From Acidicapsa dinghuensis (GTDB lineage Bacteria > Acidobacteriota > Terriglobia > Terriglobales > Acidobacteriaceae): DNA of 64,000 bases. The stretch's first letter is position 1, and every line of letters starts with the position of its first letter. Shown piece by piece: positions 7,831 to 17,232 of this stretch. The stretch lies in NCBI RefSeq assembly GCF_025685685.1, contig NZ_JAGSYH010000003.1, forward strand, positions 434,001 through 498,000, in the 5' to 3' direction. The position numbers and the translations under genes are program-made. The notes under the pieces are model-generated. The model was given only the letters and a program-made list of their open reading frames with translations, had not been told where the DNA came from and did not search any database.

Positions 7831-8544
7831 GTGGAAGCAGGTATTTTCAAGAACACTCTATTGCGGATGCTTGATGCCAGGACGGTCTCACGCCTCAATC
7901 TTGCACCGGTCAAATTCGAACTCAACTACGAGATGGAGTATCCTCACAGACCTATCAAGTACCTGTATTTTCTCGAGTCGGGAATGGCCTCGATGACCGC
8001 TACCTTCAAAGATGGCTCACAGGTGGAGGTTAGTACCTTCGGCTTCGAATCCATCATCGGCGTCTCATCTCTGATGGGAGCCAAACGCTCTCTCAATCGC
8101 ATCTATACGCAGATCGCTGGCCATGGCTACGCCTCGCCAGTCGATGCCGCACGCAAGGAGTTTCGTCTCGGCGGCGATTTCCAGACGCTTGCGCTGCGCT
8201 ATGTTCAGGCACAGCTCGATCAGGCCACACAATATGTCGGGTGCAATGCCAAGCACCAGTTTGAGCCACGCCTGGCGCGCTGGCTGCTGGTCTGTTCAGA
8301 CCGTTCGCACACTGACACCTTCCGCATGAGCCATGAGTTGCTGGCCGATATGCTCGGAGGCACTCGCGCTACCGTGACCCTCGCAGCGGGCAGTCTCAAG
8401 CGCAAGGGGCTTATCGAATACAAGCGCGGAATCATGCGCATCGTTGACTCTCCCGGCCTTGAAAAGGTCGCGTGCGAATGCTACCAGGTCATCAAATACC
8501 ACCTGAAAAATTACGCCGAATTCGACATGCCCATCGCCGAGTAG
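7831..8544 (+). CDS. Crp/Fnr-family transcription regulator
   Basis: This is a cytoplasmic DNA-binding regulator of 237 residues. Residues about 25-125 form a cyclic-nucleotide-binding-like beta-roll (YLYFLESGMASMTATFKDGSQVEVSTFGFESIIG). Residues about 160-215 are a Crp-type winged helix (FRMSHELLADMLGGTRATVTLAAGSLKRKGLIEYKRGIMRIVD). The classical cAMP-binding signature with its Arg-Ser pair is not evident, and no N-terminal iron-sulfur cysteine cluster is present, so the effector is unknown. The GTG start has TGAGGA 10 nt upstream. The stop lies 20 nt from the end of the convergent PEP carboxylase gene. Confidence 0.88.
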   Translation: MEAGIFKNTLLRMLDARTVSRLNLAPVKFELNYEMEYPHRPIKYLYFLESGMASMTATFKDGSQVEVSTFGFESIIGVSSLMGAKRSLNRIYTQIAGHGYASPVDAARKEFRLGGDFQTLALRYVQAQLDQATQYVGCNAKHQFEPRLARWLLVCSDRSHTDTFRMSHELLADMLGGTRATVTLAAGSLKRKGLIEYKRGIMRIVDSPGLEKVACECYQVIKYHLKNYAEFDMPIAE

Positions 8545-8564
8545 AGCCAGGTATACTCCGATAC

Positions 8565-11411
8565 TCAGCCGGTGTTGCGCAGTCCAGCGGCGATACCGCT
8601 GATGGTTGCAGAAATAGCGCGGTTCACTTCCGGTGTATCTTCTCCCTTGCGCTTACGCCGCAGCAGATCTACCTGGATCAGGTGCATCGGGTCAACGTAG
8701 GGATTGCGAAGTCGAATCGATCGCGCCAGCACCGCGTTGTTCTCCAGCAACGCCTTCTGTCCCGTAACCGCCAACACAGCTTCCACTGAGCGATCGAACT
8801 CGCGCTCAAAATCGTCATATATCCGTTGCCGCAGAGCTGTATCTTCCACCAGGGTTGAGTAAAGGCGCGCCGTACCCATGTCCACTTTGCCCAGTGCCAT
8901 CTCTACGTTGCGAATGAGATCGATGAACAAGGGACATTCGCGCGCCATCGTACGTAGCGTAGCCAGCCGCCGTTCGCGCAGACTATCTTCGGCGAGATAC
9001 TGCTCCACGGCGTATCCCACGCCGTACCATGCGGGAACCAACAGCCGGGATTGTGTCCATCCAAACACCCACGGAATCGCACGTAACGTATCTAAATTGA
9101 ACGAACCCTTGCGTTTGGAGGGGCGCGAACCTATCTTGGCGTGTTCGAGCTCCGTCATGGGTGTCGATTGTGCGAAGTATGTCAGCAATCCCGAATCTTC
9201 GAGAATATGTTCGCGATAGAACTCGTAAGCCAGTGTCGAAAGCGTATCAAGCGCTTCTTCCCACTCCGGCTTCAACGCACCACTGAAGTGCCCCTCTGGA
9301 TCGCGCAGATTGGGCCGCGCAAGCGCGTCGAGCGAAGCCGCAATCATCAGCTCCAGGTTGCGCTCGGCCAGCACCACGTCGGCATATTTGAAGTTGAGTA
9401 CCTCGCCCTGCTCCGTGATGCGCAGTTGCCCTTCAAACGAGTCCAGCGGCTGGGCAAAGATGGCACGATGAGTCGGGCCACCGCCGCGACCGACCGTTCC
9501 TCCTCGCCCATGGAAGAGCCGCAGATGCACGCCTTCCTCGCGCGCAACCTGATGCAATTCACGATGCGCACGGAAGATCTCCCAGGTGCTGGTTAGCATG
9601 CCACCGTCTTTGTTGGAGTCGGAGTAACCGAGCATGATCTCCTGCGTGTTGCCCCATGTCTCTAGCAGTGCACGGTAGTCCGGCCGCTTCCACAGCTCGC
9701 GGCAGACCTCCGGCGCATTGCGCAGATCCTCAATCGACTCGAACAGCGGTACCGGCATCAAACCCGGATCATCCTCGCCGCCCTCAAATCGCACACCAGC
9801 CAGCCGTCCCAGCCGGATCACAGCCAGTACGTCATCCACGCATGTTGCGCCGCTAATCACGTAATGCCGGATCGCCTCCGGCGTCACGCCATCCTTCACT
9901 TCTCCGATCACGCGAAAAGTCTCGAAAATGCTCGCCGTTTCCGGGGACGGAGGCTTGGGCAGCGTATGCGCCATCGTGTCTTTGATCGCCTCTTTCAACG
10001 CCTGCGCATGCTGTTTCGCGTGTTGGCGGATATCGAGTGTATGCAGATGCAGCCCAAACGTCTTCACCAGCAAAAGAAGTGGATCTATCAGATTGCGCGC
10101 AATGCGCAGGCCCCGATTTGTCGCCAGTGAGTCGCGCAGCAATTCCAGATCGGCAGCAAGCTCATGAGCCGAGGCATATCCCGGCAATACCTGCTCCAGC
10201 ATTGGTTGCGATTCAATCAGCGTCGATGGCCGCGGCAACCGTACAGTGTCGATGCCGGCGTCCTGCATGGTTCTTCGCGCACGCATACGAATGCAGATCA
10301 GGAACCGCCGGTACAGCTCGAACTCGAAGTTCTGCCCGTATGCTTCCGAAACCGCGGTGCGAATGCGTGTTTCGTACTCTTCCAGCCGCGCACGCAGCGC
10401 CTCGCTCACTGGAGTCTGCTGCGCTGAACTCGACAGCAAATCGATCACTTTCTGCAACTGGTCATCGTAAAAGCCCAGTAGATGCTCCCGAGCCAGTTGA
10501 ATCGCGTTGCGTGTCACGTCGGGCGTCACAAATGGATTGCCGTCGCGGTCACCGCCGATCCAAGAGCCAAATGCGAGAACCTTCGGCAACTCATGCAGTT
10601 CCAGCTTGATTCCATAAGCCGAATTCAACGCTTCGGAGATTTCACGGTATAAGCTCGGCAGCGTGGCAAAGATGGAGACATCGTAGTAATCAAGCCCCAT
10701 CTTGATCTCGTCATAGACGGTTGGCCTGCGGCTGCGTACCTCGTCGGTCTGCCAGAGCGATGTGATCTCAGCCAGCACCTGCTCTTCCAGTCGCGCCAGC
10801 TCACTCTCTGCCACCGGAATGCGGTCCAACAACTCCAGCAGTTCTCCGATGCGACGCCGCTTGAACATAACGGAACGCCGCGCAACTTCAGTGGGATGCG
10901 CTGTGAACACGGGTACCACCAGGATTTTGCGGAGCCACTCCAGCGCCTCATCGGCCGTAATGCCAACCCGCGCCATCGCACACAGGGTTCCGGCAAGCGA
11001 GCCGCGCTGCCGCCCCGTTCCACTGCTTACCTGCAATGCCAGTCTGCGGCGCTTGCGATGGTTCGTCTCTGCTAGATTGATTAGCTCAAAATAGAATCCG
11101 AAAGCGCGGGTCAGCAATAGAGCGCGATCGACAGGTAGCTTGCGCACCATGGCCATCGCGTTGGCAGCGTGCTCTGCGGCGGCTGCTTCCGCACCCTGGT
11201 CTTCAGCTTCACGGCGACGAATCGTACCCTGCCGCAATACTTCGACCTGCTCATACAGCTCGTCACCGGCCTGCTCGCGCAGCACCTCACCCAGCAACAT
11301 GCCCAGCGAGCGAACGTCCCGTCGAAGCGGCGTCTCTTTCAGCTCACCTGAGTCATCCTGCAGCTCTGCCAGCCGTTGCTGCCAGCTCTCCGGATTCCAC
11401 AAAACACCCAT
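8565..11411 (-). CDS. ppc: Phosphoenolpyruvate carboxylase
   Basis: This cytoplasmic enzyme carboxylates PEP with bicarbonate to oxaloacetate, refilling the TCA cycle. The 948-residue length is normal for bacterial PEPC. Catalytic landmarks are intact: His172 in VFTAHPTEVARR, GSWIGGDRDGNPFVT, GYSDSNKDGG, and the glycine loop FHGRGGTVGRGGGPTH. The C-terminal NTG ending after an IAAGLR helix is also typical. No Shine-Dalgarno is visible before the ATG, but the N-terminal NPESWQQRLAELQ matches the usual beginning of the family. No obvious operon partner is present; the duplicated permease begins well upstream on the same strand. Confidence 0.96.
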   Translation of the reverse strand: MGVLWNPESWQQRLAELQDDSGELKETPLRRDVRSLGMLLGEVLREQAGDELYEQVEVLRQGTIRRREAEDQGAEAAAAEHAANAMAMVRKLPVDRALLLTRAFGFYFELINLAETNHRKRRRLALQVSSGTGRQRGSLAGTLCAMARVGITADEALEWLRKILVVPVFTAHPTEVARRSVMFKRRRIGELLELLDRIPVAESELARLEEQVLAEITSLWQTDEVRSRRPTVYDEIKMGLDYYDVSIFATLPSLYREISEALNSAYGIKLELHELPKVLAFGSWIGGDRDGNPFVTPDVTRNAIQLAREHLLGFYDDQLQKVIDLLSSSAQQTPVSEALRARLEEYETRIRTAVSEAYGQNFEFELYRRFLICIRMRARRTMQDAGIDTVRLPRPSTLIESQPMLEQVLPGYASAHELAADLELLRDSLATNRGLRIARNLIDPLLLLVKTFGLHLHTLDIRQHAKQHAQALKEAIKDTMAHTLPKPPSPETASIFETFRVIGEVKDGVTPEAIRHYVISGATCVDDVLAVIRLGRLAGVRFEGGEDDPGLMPVPLFESIEDLRNAPEVCRELWKRPDYRALLETWGNTQEIMLGYSDSNKDGGMLTSTWEIFRAHRELHQVAREEGVHLRLFHGRGGTVGRGGGPTHRAIFAQPLDSFEGQLRITEQGEVLNFKYADVVLAERNLELMIAASLDALARPNLRDPEGHFSGALKPEWEEALDTLSTLAYEFYREHILEDSGLLTYFAQSTPMTELEHAKIGSRPSKRKGSFNLDTLRAIPWVFGWTQSRLLVPAWYGVGYAVEQYLAEDSLRERRLATLRTMARECPLFIDLIRNVEMALGKVDMGTARLYSTLVEDTALRQRIYDDFEREFDRSVEAVLAVTGQKALLENNAVLARSIRLRNPYVDPMHLIQVDLLRRKRKGEDTPEVNRAISATISGIAAGLRNTG

Positions 11412-11506
11412 TATGTTTTGATTATGCCTGAGCCATTTCGCACGAATCCCAGCAGGCAGGAGAATCAGACCCCTGCCGCCCGCGCTCTACACCTGCACGC
11501 CAAACA

Positions 11507-13999
11507 TTATTCGGACCGCAATGCGCGCATCGGATCGATGGTCGCCGCGCGCCGCGCCGGCAAAGCCGACGCAGCAATAGCCAGAGCAAAGACCGCGATT
11601 GCAGCTCCGGCCATCACCACCGGATCGAACGGGCTGACACCGAACAGTATAGAGCGCAACAGGCCCGATGCAGCCGCGGCACCAACCAACCCCAGCACGC
11701 AACCAACTACGGCCATTTTTGCTCCGGAGCTGATAATGAGGCGCATGATATCCGCGCGTTGAGAGCCCAGAGCCATGCGGATCGCCATCTCCTGAATACG
11801 TGACGCAACCGAAAATGCGATCACACTGTAGATGCCAAGCACCGCCAGCAGCACCGCGGCAAAGGCAAAACTACTGATCAGTATAGTGTTAAATCGCCGC
11901 GGAGCCTCGCTCTCTGAAACCGCGTGCTCCATGGTCTGCACCTGGGTCAGCGCCAGTTGCGGATCAAGCGCACGCACTGTGGCTGTCAACGAATTCTCCA
12001 TCCGCTCAGCGGGCAACATCGAGCGCAACACGATATAGCCGCCGTTGCCGTTAATATCTCCAGGCTGTGCCATGTCTCCGATAGCATCTTCGGATTGATC
12101 GAGCGAAATATAGTATTGCTCCTTCGTCACCTCATCGGGAGAGTTCAGCTTTACATCCACCACTTCACCCACGACCGTCATCCACGGCGTCTTCATCTGC
12201 TCGGTGCCAACCCGAAGGTGCTTGCCGATCGGATCCTGATTAGGCCAATACTTCTGCGCCAGCTTGTGATTCACGATCAATACAAGTTGAGATCCATGCT
12301 TGTCTGCTTCAGTGAAATATCGCCCACGCAGCAACGGAATTCGCATGGCGTTGAAGTAGTCGCCCATGACGGTGGCTACTGTGGCAAGATTCATATCCGC
12401 GCCCTTTGGGGGCGTATATCCTTCAACGACAAAAACCTGGTTGTTATTGTTGCCGGAAGCTGGCAAGAAGCTCGTAAAGCCCACCGAAGCAGCGCCGGGA
12501 AGCTCTCTCAGCCGCCTCAGCAACTCTTTGTTGAAAACATCTACCTGTGTCTGAGTCGAATACTGCTTCTGCGGCAGCGAGTACGCAGCGGTGGTCACGT
12601 TCTCCGGCGCATAACCAAGATTCACATGGCGCATCTTGTCAAAGCTGCGCAACAGCAGCCCCGATGCCGTCAGCAGTACCAGTGCCACAGCGATCTCTGC
12701 AATCACAAGCGCAGAACGGAGCCGCGCATGACTTCCGCCCGCTGTCCCGCTGCGCCCTCCCTCTTTCAACGTGTCATTGACATTCGTCCGTAATGCTGCG
12801 AATGCGGGCGCAAGGCCACAAAGCGCACCGGTCACGATACCCAGCAGCAGCGCAAATCCAACCACACTCCAGTCAAGCCCAATCTCGCTGACTCTGGGCA
12901 GACTCTCAGGCAACAGCCGCTTGCCCACAAACAAGGCAAGCGCCGCAAGACCCAGACCGATCAGTCCGCCACTAACACTCAGAAGCAGACTCTCCATCAG
13001 GGATTGCCGCAACAGGGCAATCGCTCTTGCGCCGAGGGCCAGTCGTACCGCAACTTCACGCTGTCTTCTCATTGCGCGTACCAGCATCAGTCCCGCCAAA
13101 TTTGCGCACGCAATCAGCAGAACGACAGCTACGGCGAGAAACAGCGTTCGGATCAGAGGACGCGACTGCTCAATCGTCTCTTCCTGCAATGGCCGCACCA
13201 CAGGGCTAATGCGCAGGTTCGCTATTTCTGCCGGAAAGCCGCGCATGATCTCTTGCGCCACACGGTTAGCGTCGGTTTGCGCCTGCTGCGGCGAGACTCC
13301 CGGTTTCAGCCGGCCCACCATCTGATAGCTCCAGTTGGCAGCGGCCTGCGGCGAAAGCTCCTGCGGACTGAAACTCATCGGCACCCAAAGCTCGACATGA
13401 TTAAGCTGCCCAGGCTGTAATGGAAATTCAAATCCCTTCGGCATAACGCCGATCACGAGATACGGCTTGCGATCCAGCAGGATCTTCGTGCCAATGACTC
13501 GCTCATCGCCGTGGAAACGGCTTCGCCACGCCGAATAACTCAACACGGCAACCTGCACGCTATGTTCGTCCTCGTCCGAGGTAAACACACGCCCGAACAA
13601 TGGCGTTACCTGCAATGCCTGAAAGACGCCTGCCGTCAGACGCGCCGCATTGACCTGCGCTGGTTCGCTTACACCCGAGAGCTCATAGCCGTTGAAAGTA
13701 TAGCCGCCCAATGCTGCAAACGTATGCGTGTCGCGAGAGTAAGTACGAATGCCCTGCACCGTCACTCCCGCCTCTCCGTTACCGCCAACATTGACGCCCG
13801 CAATCGTGTCCGCAAGCACCATCAGCCGGTTCGACTCAGGAAATGGCAGCGGCCGCAGCAGCACGCCCTCCACAATGGAGAAGATAGCTGTCGTCGAGCC
13901 AATGCCCAGCGCCAGCATCAGCAGCGCGGTAAGAGTAAAGCCGGGCGACTTCAGCAATTGCCGAATGGCCACCTTCGTGTCCAGAATTAAGGCCTGCAT
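11507..13999 (-). CDS. Duplicated MacB/FtsX-type permease (acidobacterial ADOP type)
   Basis: An 830-residue membrane protein made of two MacB/FtsX units. Each unit has a transmembrane helix, a large periplasmic core domain and a block of three further helices. The first helix is at about residues 22-42 (TALLMLALGIGSTTAIFSI) and the first core at about 50-270. Helices follow near 290, 345, 385 and 430, then a second core, then three helices near 705-815. The ending PARRAATIDPMRALRSE is characteristic. It matches the 'acidobacterial duplicated orphan permease' family, found in many copies per genome without a neighbouring ATPase; none is adjacent here. Cargo is unknown; export or efflux is inferred from MacB. 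A palindrome lies upstream. Confidence 0.88.
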   Translation of the reverse strand: MQALILDTKVAIRQLLKSPGFTLTALLMLALGIGSTTAIFSIVEGVLLRPLPFPESNRLMVLADTIAGVNVGGNGEAGVTVQGIRTYSRDTHTFAALGGYTFNGYELSGVSEPAQVNAARLTAGVFQALQVTPLFGRVFTSDEDEHSVQVAVLSYSAWRSRFHGDERVIGTKILLDRKPYLVIGVMPKGFEFPLQPGQLNHVELWVPMSFSPQELSPQAAANWSYQMVGRLKPGVSPQQAQTDANRVAQEIMRGFPAEIANLRISPVVRPLQEETIEQSRPLIRTLFLAVAVVLLIACANLAGLMLVRAMRRQREVAVRLALGARAIALLRQSLMESLLLSVSGGLIGLGLAALALFVGKRLLPESLPRVSEIGLDWSVVGFALLLGIVTGALCGLAPAFAALRTNVNDTLKEGGRSGTAGGSHARLRSALVIAEIAVALVLLTASGLLLRSFDKMRHVNLGYAPENVTTAAYSLPQKQYSTQTQVDVFNKELLRRLRELPGAASVGFTSFLPASGNNNNQVFVVEGYTPPKGADMNLATVATVMGDYFNAMRIPLLRGRYFTEADKHGSQLVLIVNHKLAQKYWPNQDPIGKHLRVGTEQMKTPWMTVVGEVVDVKLNSPDEVTKEQYYISLDQSEDAIGDMAQPGDINGNGGYIVLRSMLPAERMENSLTATVRALDPQLALTQVQTMEHAVSESEAPRRFNTILISSFAFAAVLLAVLGIYSVIAFSVASRIQEMAIRMALGSQRADIMRLIISSGAKMAVVGCVLGLVGAAAASGLLRSILFGVSPFDPVVMAGAAIAVFALAIAASALPARRAATIDPMRALRSE

Positions 14000-14100
14000 A
14001 AGAAACCTCGCGAACGCTCGGAAACGAGATGGGCATGCACCTCGCCTGCCAGACTATACGCGGGCACGGTCAGGTTGGTTCAATAGCCACTCTCAGGCTT

Positions 14101-14118
14101 ATTCAGTGACCACTGAAT
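14101..14118. promoter_or_regulatory. 18-bp palindrome upstream of the duplicated permease
   Basis: ATTCAGTGACCACTGAAT is an 8-bp perfect inverted repeat around AC, 102 nt upstream of the permease start on the minus strand. No gene covers it. The position fits an operator at or upstream of the promoter. The repressor is unknown; similar permeases are often linked to PadR-type regulators, but this is not the usual PadR site. Confidence 0.4.
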
Positions 14119-14149
14119 TTCCTTGCTCTCGCGAGAAAGTGATTATCTC

Positions 14150-14184
14150 TCCATAAACGAACACGCGACCCGGAGGTTGCGTGT
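14150..14184 (-). terminator. Probable terminator of the Gfo/Idh operon
   Basis: On the minus strand a 10-bp stem with one G-U pair (ACACGCAACC with GGTCGCGTGT) and a TCCG loop begins 30 nt after the Gfo/Idh stop. It is followed by TTCGTTTATGG. The T-run is interrupted, so strength is uncertain. Confidence 0.6.
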
Positions 14185-14214
14185 CTTGGCTGCAATCGGC
14201 TTATGGGCTGAGTC

Positions 14215-15489
14215 TCACGCAAATTGATTCAGATCCATGCCGAGCTCATACGTCTCGCCATGCGCCATCAGCTCATCCCACGTCACTTCGTGCTTCTGGT
14301 AGCCTGCCATGCGGCCCAGCATGCAGCTCAACGCCGTGTCCACGCCTGAGGCAATCTCGTTGATCGGCTTGCCTGAAGTAATGGTCTCGATAAAAGCGCG
14401 TTCCTTGTCACGATCTGCATATTTCAGATTGTCGAGGAAGGCGCCATTTGCGGCGAATTTACCGGATCCCTCCTGCGCCGCCGGCTGATCCGGGTCCTGC
14501 CACTCCCAAGCCTGTGAGCCAAGAATCTTTACCGGTCCTGAGTATGGACAGGTCGCCATGCCTTCGGAGCCATAGAACTTCAAGCCCGCATCGAATCCGC
14601 CGTACGCGCCAAACTGCGTCGAAGCGAATGACAGCTTCACATCGCCGGGATAGTGATAATCGACCTGATAGTTATCCCAGATGTCTCCCCAGTGATTCAG
14701 AACATTCCGGCCACCCGTTGCTGACGCCTTCACCGGCTTTGTGCCCAGGATCCAGTTGCAGAGATCGATGATATGAATATTCTGCTCGACAAGAATGTCA
14801 CCCGAGAGAGCGCGGTCCCACAACCAGTTGCGCAGCCTGTATTCGTCCTTGCCTTCGCCCTCGCGCGTCTTCTCCGTAGAGGCCGGTGCGTTGTAGTTAC
14901 CCACTACCACTGCGGTCTTACCAAGTGCTCCGCCACGAATGTGCTCGGCCAGAGCTGCGATCGGCGGCGCATTCCGGCATTGGAATCCGACCGCAACGCT
15001 CTGCGTCGGCTTGACGCGCTTGGCGATCTCAAGCGCCTGCCGCGCCTGCTTCACATCGATGCCTACCGGCTTTTCGCAATAGACATGCTTTCCACCGGCG
15101 ACGGCCGCTCCCAGATGCTGCACGTGAAAGAAAGGCGGCGTCGAAATCTGGATCAGGTCCACATCCGGCGAGTGTGCCAGCTCTTCAAAGGCATGCGGCC
15201 CACGAAACAGAAGCTTGTCATTGATGGCCGCTTTGCCGAGATCAGCATTGACCTTGTTGAAGTGCTCGTGCCCCTTTGCAAGGTTGTCCGCAAAGATGTC
15301 GCCCAGCGCTACAATCTGTGCGCTCGTGTTCTGCGCAAACGAAGTGGCAACGCCAGTGCCGCGGTTGCCACAGCCGAGCAGCGCGTGCCGCACTGCCGAA
15401 TTCGCCTGATAGCCAAACGCCGTGCTCGGCTTCACAAGAAGCAGCCCTGAAGCCACACCCGCTGTCTGTATAAACTGCCGTCGATCCAT
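14215..15489 (-). CDS. Gfo/Idh/MocA-family oxidoreductase with Tat signal
   Basis: The protein begins with a Tat signal (MDRRQFIQTAGVASGLLLVKP). The start at 15489 is chosen because AGGGAG precedes it and it opens exactly at the Tat motif; an upstream in-frame ATG gives an implausible leader. A Rossmann NAD(P)-binding domain follows (RHALLGCGNRGTGVATSF). The family's catalytic Glu-Lys-Pro is in YCEKPVGIDVKQ, and a C-terminal alpha/beta substrate domain completes it. Gfo/Idh/MocA enzymes oxidise or reduce sugars and cyclitols, and some are NAD-dependent glycosidases. The substrate cannot be read from sequence. The TIM-barrel gene lies 39 nt upstream on the same strand, so both are probably one operon acting on one sugar. 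Confidence 0.88.
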   Translation of the reverse strand: MDRRQFIQTAGVASGLLLVKPSTAFGYQANSAVRHALLGCGNRGTGVATSFAQNTSAQIVALGDIFADNLAKGHEHFNKVNADLGKAAINDKLLFRGPHAFEELAHSPDVDLIQISTPPFFHVQHLGAAVAGGKHVYCEKPVGIDVKQARQALEIAKRVKPTQSVAVGFQCRNAPPIAALAEHIRGGALGKTAVVVGNYNAPASTEKTREGEGKDEYRLRNWLWDRALSGDILVEQNIHIIDLCNWILGTKPVKASATGGRNVLNHWGDIWDNYQVDYHYPGDVKLSFASTQFGAYGGFDAGLKFYGSEGMATCPYSGPVKILGSQAWEWQDPDQPAAQEGSGKFAANGAFLDNLKYADRDKERAFIETITSGKPINEIASGVDTALSCMLGRMAGYQKHEVTWDELMAHGETYELGMDLNQFA

Positions 15490-15528
15490 AGAACGCGCTC
15501 TCCCTGAAATCGATATTGATATCAATCG

Positions 15529-16479
15529 CTACGAAGCAAACACCTCATCCAGAATGCGCTGCAGATACACCTTCTCATGCCGCACATCCTCGATCTGCTG
15601 CGGCCCGGAGGTTTCGCGCTCAATTGTCACCGCGCCTGTGTATCCGAGCTTGTGTAGCTTGGTGAAAACTTCCTTGAAGTTTACGATGCCTTTGCCGATC
15701 TCCACCTCTTCTCCCAGCTTGTCCGGATCGGTAGGCCAATTGCCATCTTTGGCATGTATGCCGCGCACATGTGGCCCGAGAATATCGACCGCATCTACCG
15801 GATTCGCCTTGCCATACAGAATCAGATTCGCCGTATCGAGCCCCACAGCGAGATTTGGCATATTCACGTCGCGAATCATACGCGACATCGCCGTCGGCGT
15901 CTCCTGCCCTGTCTCCATCAGAAAGTACTGGCCATTGCCGTGACAATGCTCAGTCACCGCGCGAATCGCCTCCACCGCTCCTGGATACAGCGCGTCCGCC
16001 GGATCTTCCGGGATAAATCCACAATGCGTCTGCACTTGCTGGATTCCGAGCTGCTTCGCAAAATCCGAAGCCTGCTTCAGCGCATCGATGCGCGCCGTCC
16101 GCGTCTTCGGAGGCACCAAGCCGATCGTCGAAGGGCCGTGCTCGAAGTCCCACACCAGCGGTGGTGGACCAACCACCTCAACCGTCGTCACTGTGATGCC
16201 ATATTTATCGATCAGCCCACGATACAGATCGACCACTTGAGGAGTAAAGCCGCTGCCACCAGGGTCGATATAGCCATCGAGCGATAGATAGCAGTTGCGA
16301 AGACCAAGATCTTTGAGCACCTTGAACTTCTCTTCCGGAGCAGAATACGGCACAATCAGCAGCCCAATTTCCATTGGCTTCAACGGCGCATGAGCTATGG
16401 CCGCAGCCGGTACAGCCTTACTCATTGCACCCGCAGCTGCCGCCGCCATTGCACCACCAATAAACTCTCTTCGGTCCAT
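15529..16479 (-). CDS. Sugar phosphate isomerase/epimerase-like TIM barrel with Tat signal
   Basis: The 316-residue protein starts with a Tat signal (MDRREFIGGAMAAAAAGAMSKA) preceded by AGAGG. The remainder is an AP-endonuclease-2/xylose-isomerase-like TIM barrel. Candidate divalent metal ligands follow the family pattern: Glu in FLMETGQ, Asp in GLDTANL, His in IHAKDGNW and Glu in TIERE. Members include ketose 3-epimerases and inosose isomerases or dehydratases. Pairing with an exported Gfo/Idh/MocA oxidoreductase is common in this superfamily and suggests sequential oxidation and epimerisation of a sugar outside the cytoplasm. The exact reaction is unknown. Confidence 0.85.
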   Translation of the reverse strand: MDRREFIGGAMAAAAAGAMSKAVPAAAIAHAPLKPMEIGLLIVPYSAPEEKFKVLKDLGLRNCYLSLDGYIDPGGSGFTPQVVDLYRGLIDKYGITVTTVEVVGPPPLVWDFEHGPSTIGLVPPKTRTARIDALKQASDFAKQLGIQQVQTHCGFIPEDPADALYPGAVEAIRAVTEHCHGNGQYFLMETGQETPTAMSRMIRDVNMPNLAVGLDTANLILYGKANPVDAVDILGPHVRGIHAKDGNWPTDPDKLGEEVEIGKGIVNFKEVFTKLHKLGYTGAVTIERETSGPQQIEDVRHEKVYLQRILDEVFAS

Positions 16480-16590
16480 AGCTTAACCTCTTTATTCGAA
16501 ACACCAGCCTACACCACGCATCCACACTCTCGTAACGAGCCGCAGCGCCAGGCAGTATCGTAGCCTGAAATCCCGCTAAAGACTTGTTAC

Positions 16591-17157
16591 CTATGATTGC
16601 TCAGCCCCGATCGAACGAATCACCCGCGCGGGATTCCCTCCCACAAGAGTATTCGGTGGAACGTTCTTAGTGATCACCGAGCCCGCGGCAACTACCGAGT
16701 TTTCACCTACTGTAACCCCGCCGATAATAGTTGCGCCGGCTGCGATCCAAACATTGCGCTCAATCACTATCTGTTTTCCGATTGTCGCGATGCGACGCTT
16801 CGATGGCTCAAGCGGATGACCACTCGTGATGATGCTCACGTTCGGGCCAATCATCACATCGTCCGCAATGTCGAGTCCGCCAAGATCATAGAAAGTACAG
16901 TTTTGATTGATGAAAACATTACGCCCGACGCGGATTTCGTCTCCACCTGTCGTATAGAACGGCGGAATCAGCAGAAAGCTCTCGTCTACCTTCTTACCGA
17001 TGAGCTCGCTAAATAAAGCCCTAACTTCGTCCGCGTCATTGAATGTCAAACGGTTCAGCGCAGCCGTAATCGCCATCGCTCGTTTGACATTCGCCAACAT
17101 CGCCGCAGACTCCGGCGTCCTCCTGTGAATGATCCTGGCGCTGTTCTCATCCGACAT
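16591..17157 (-). CDS. Hexapeptide-repeat sugar O-acetyltransferase (maltose/galactoside type)
   Basis: This 188-residue cytoplasmic enzyme matches the LacA/Maa family, which moves acetyl from acetyl-CoA to a sugar hydroxyl. An N-terminal helical cap (about 1-55) is followed by a left-handed beta-helix with isoleucine-patch hexapeptides (VFINQNCTFYDLGGLDIADDVMIGPNV). The catalytic His lies in ITSGHPLEP, and the end is VGGNPARVIRSI. The ATG has AAGGA 9 nt upstream. It lies 111 nt upstream of the TIM-barrel gene on the same strand and may belong to the same sugar operon. Confidence 0.9.
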   Translation of the reverse strand: MSDENSARIIHRRTPESAAMLANVKRAMAITAALNRLTFNDADEVRALFSELIGKKVDESFLLIPPFYTTGGDEIRVGRNVFINQNCTFYDLGGLDIADDVMIGPNVSIITSGHPLEPSKRRIATIGKQIVIERNVWIAAGATIIGGVTVGENSVVAAGSVITKNVPPNTLVGGNPARVIRSIGAEQS

Positions 17158-17232
17158 TCGCGATTTTCCTTAACGTGCCATCAAACGTGCGTTCCAACTA
17201 CGAGGTTGGCATTCTGATACCGCGCAACAGTG

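Noticed and set aside
15515-15526. Palindrome ATTGATATCAAT between the Gfo/Idh and TIM-barrel genes
   Set aside because: It lies in a 39-nt gap inside a likely operon; too short and AT-rich to claim a site.
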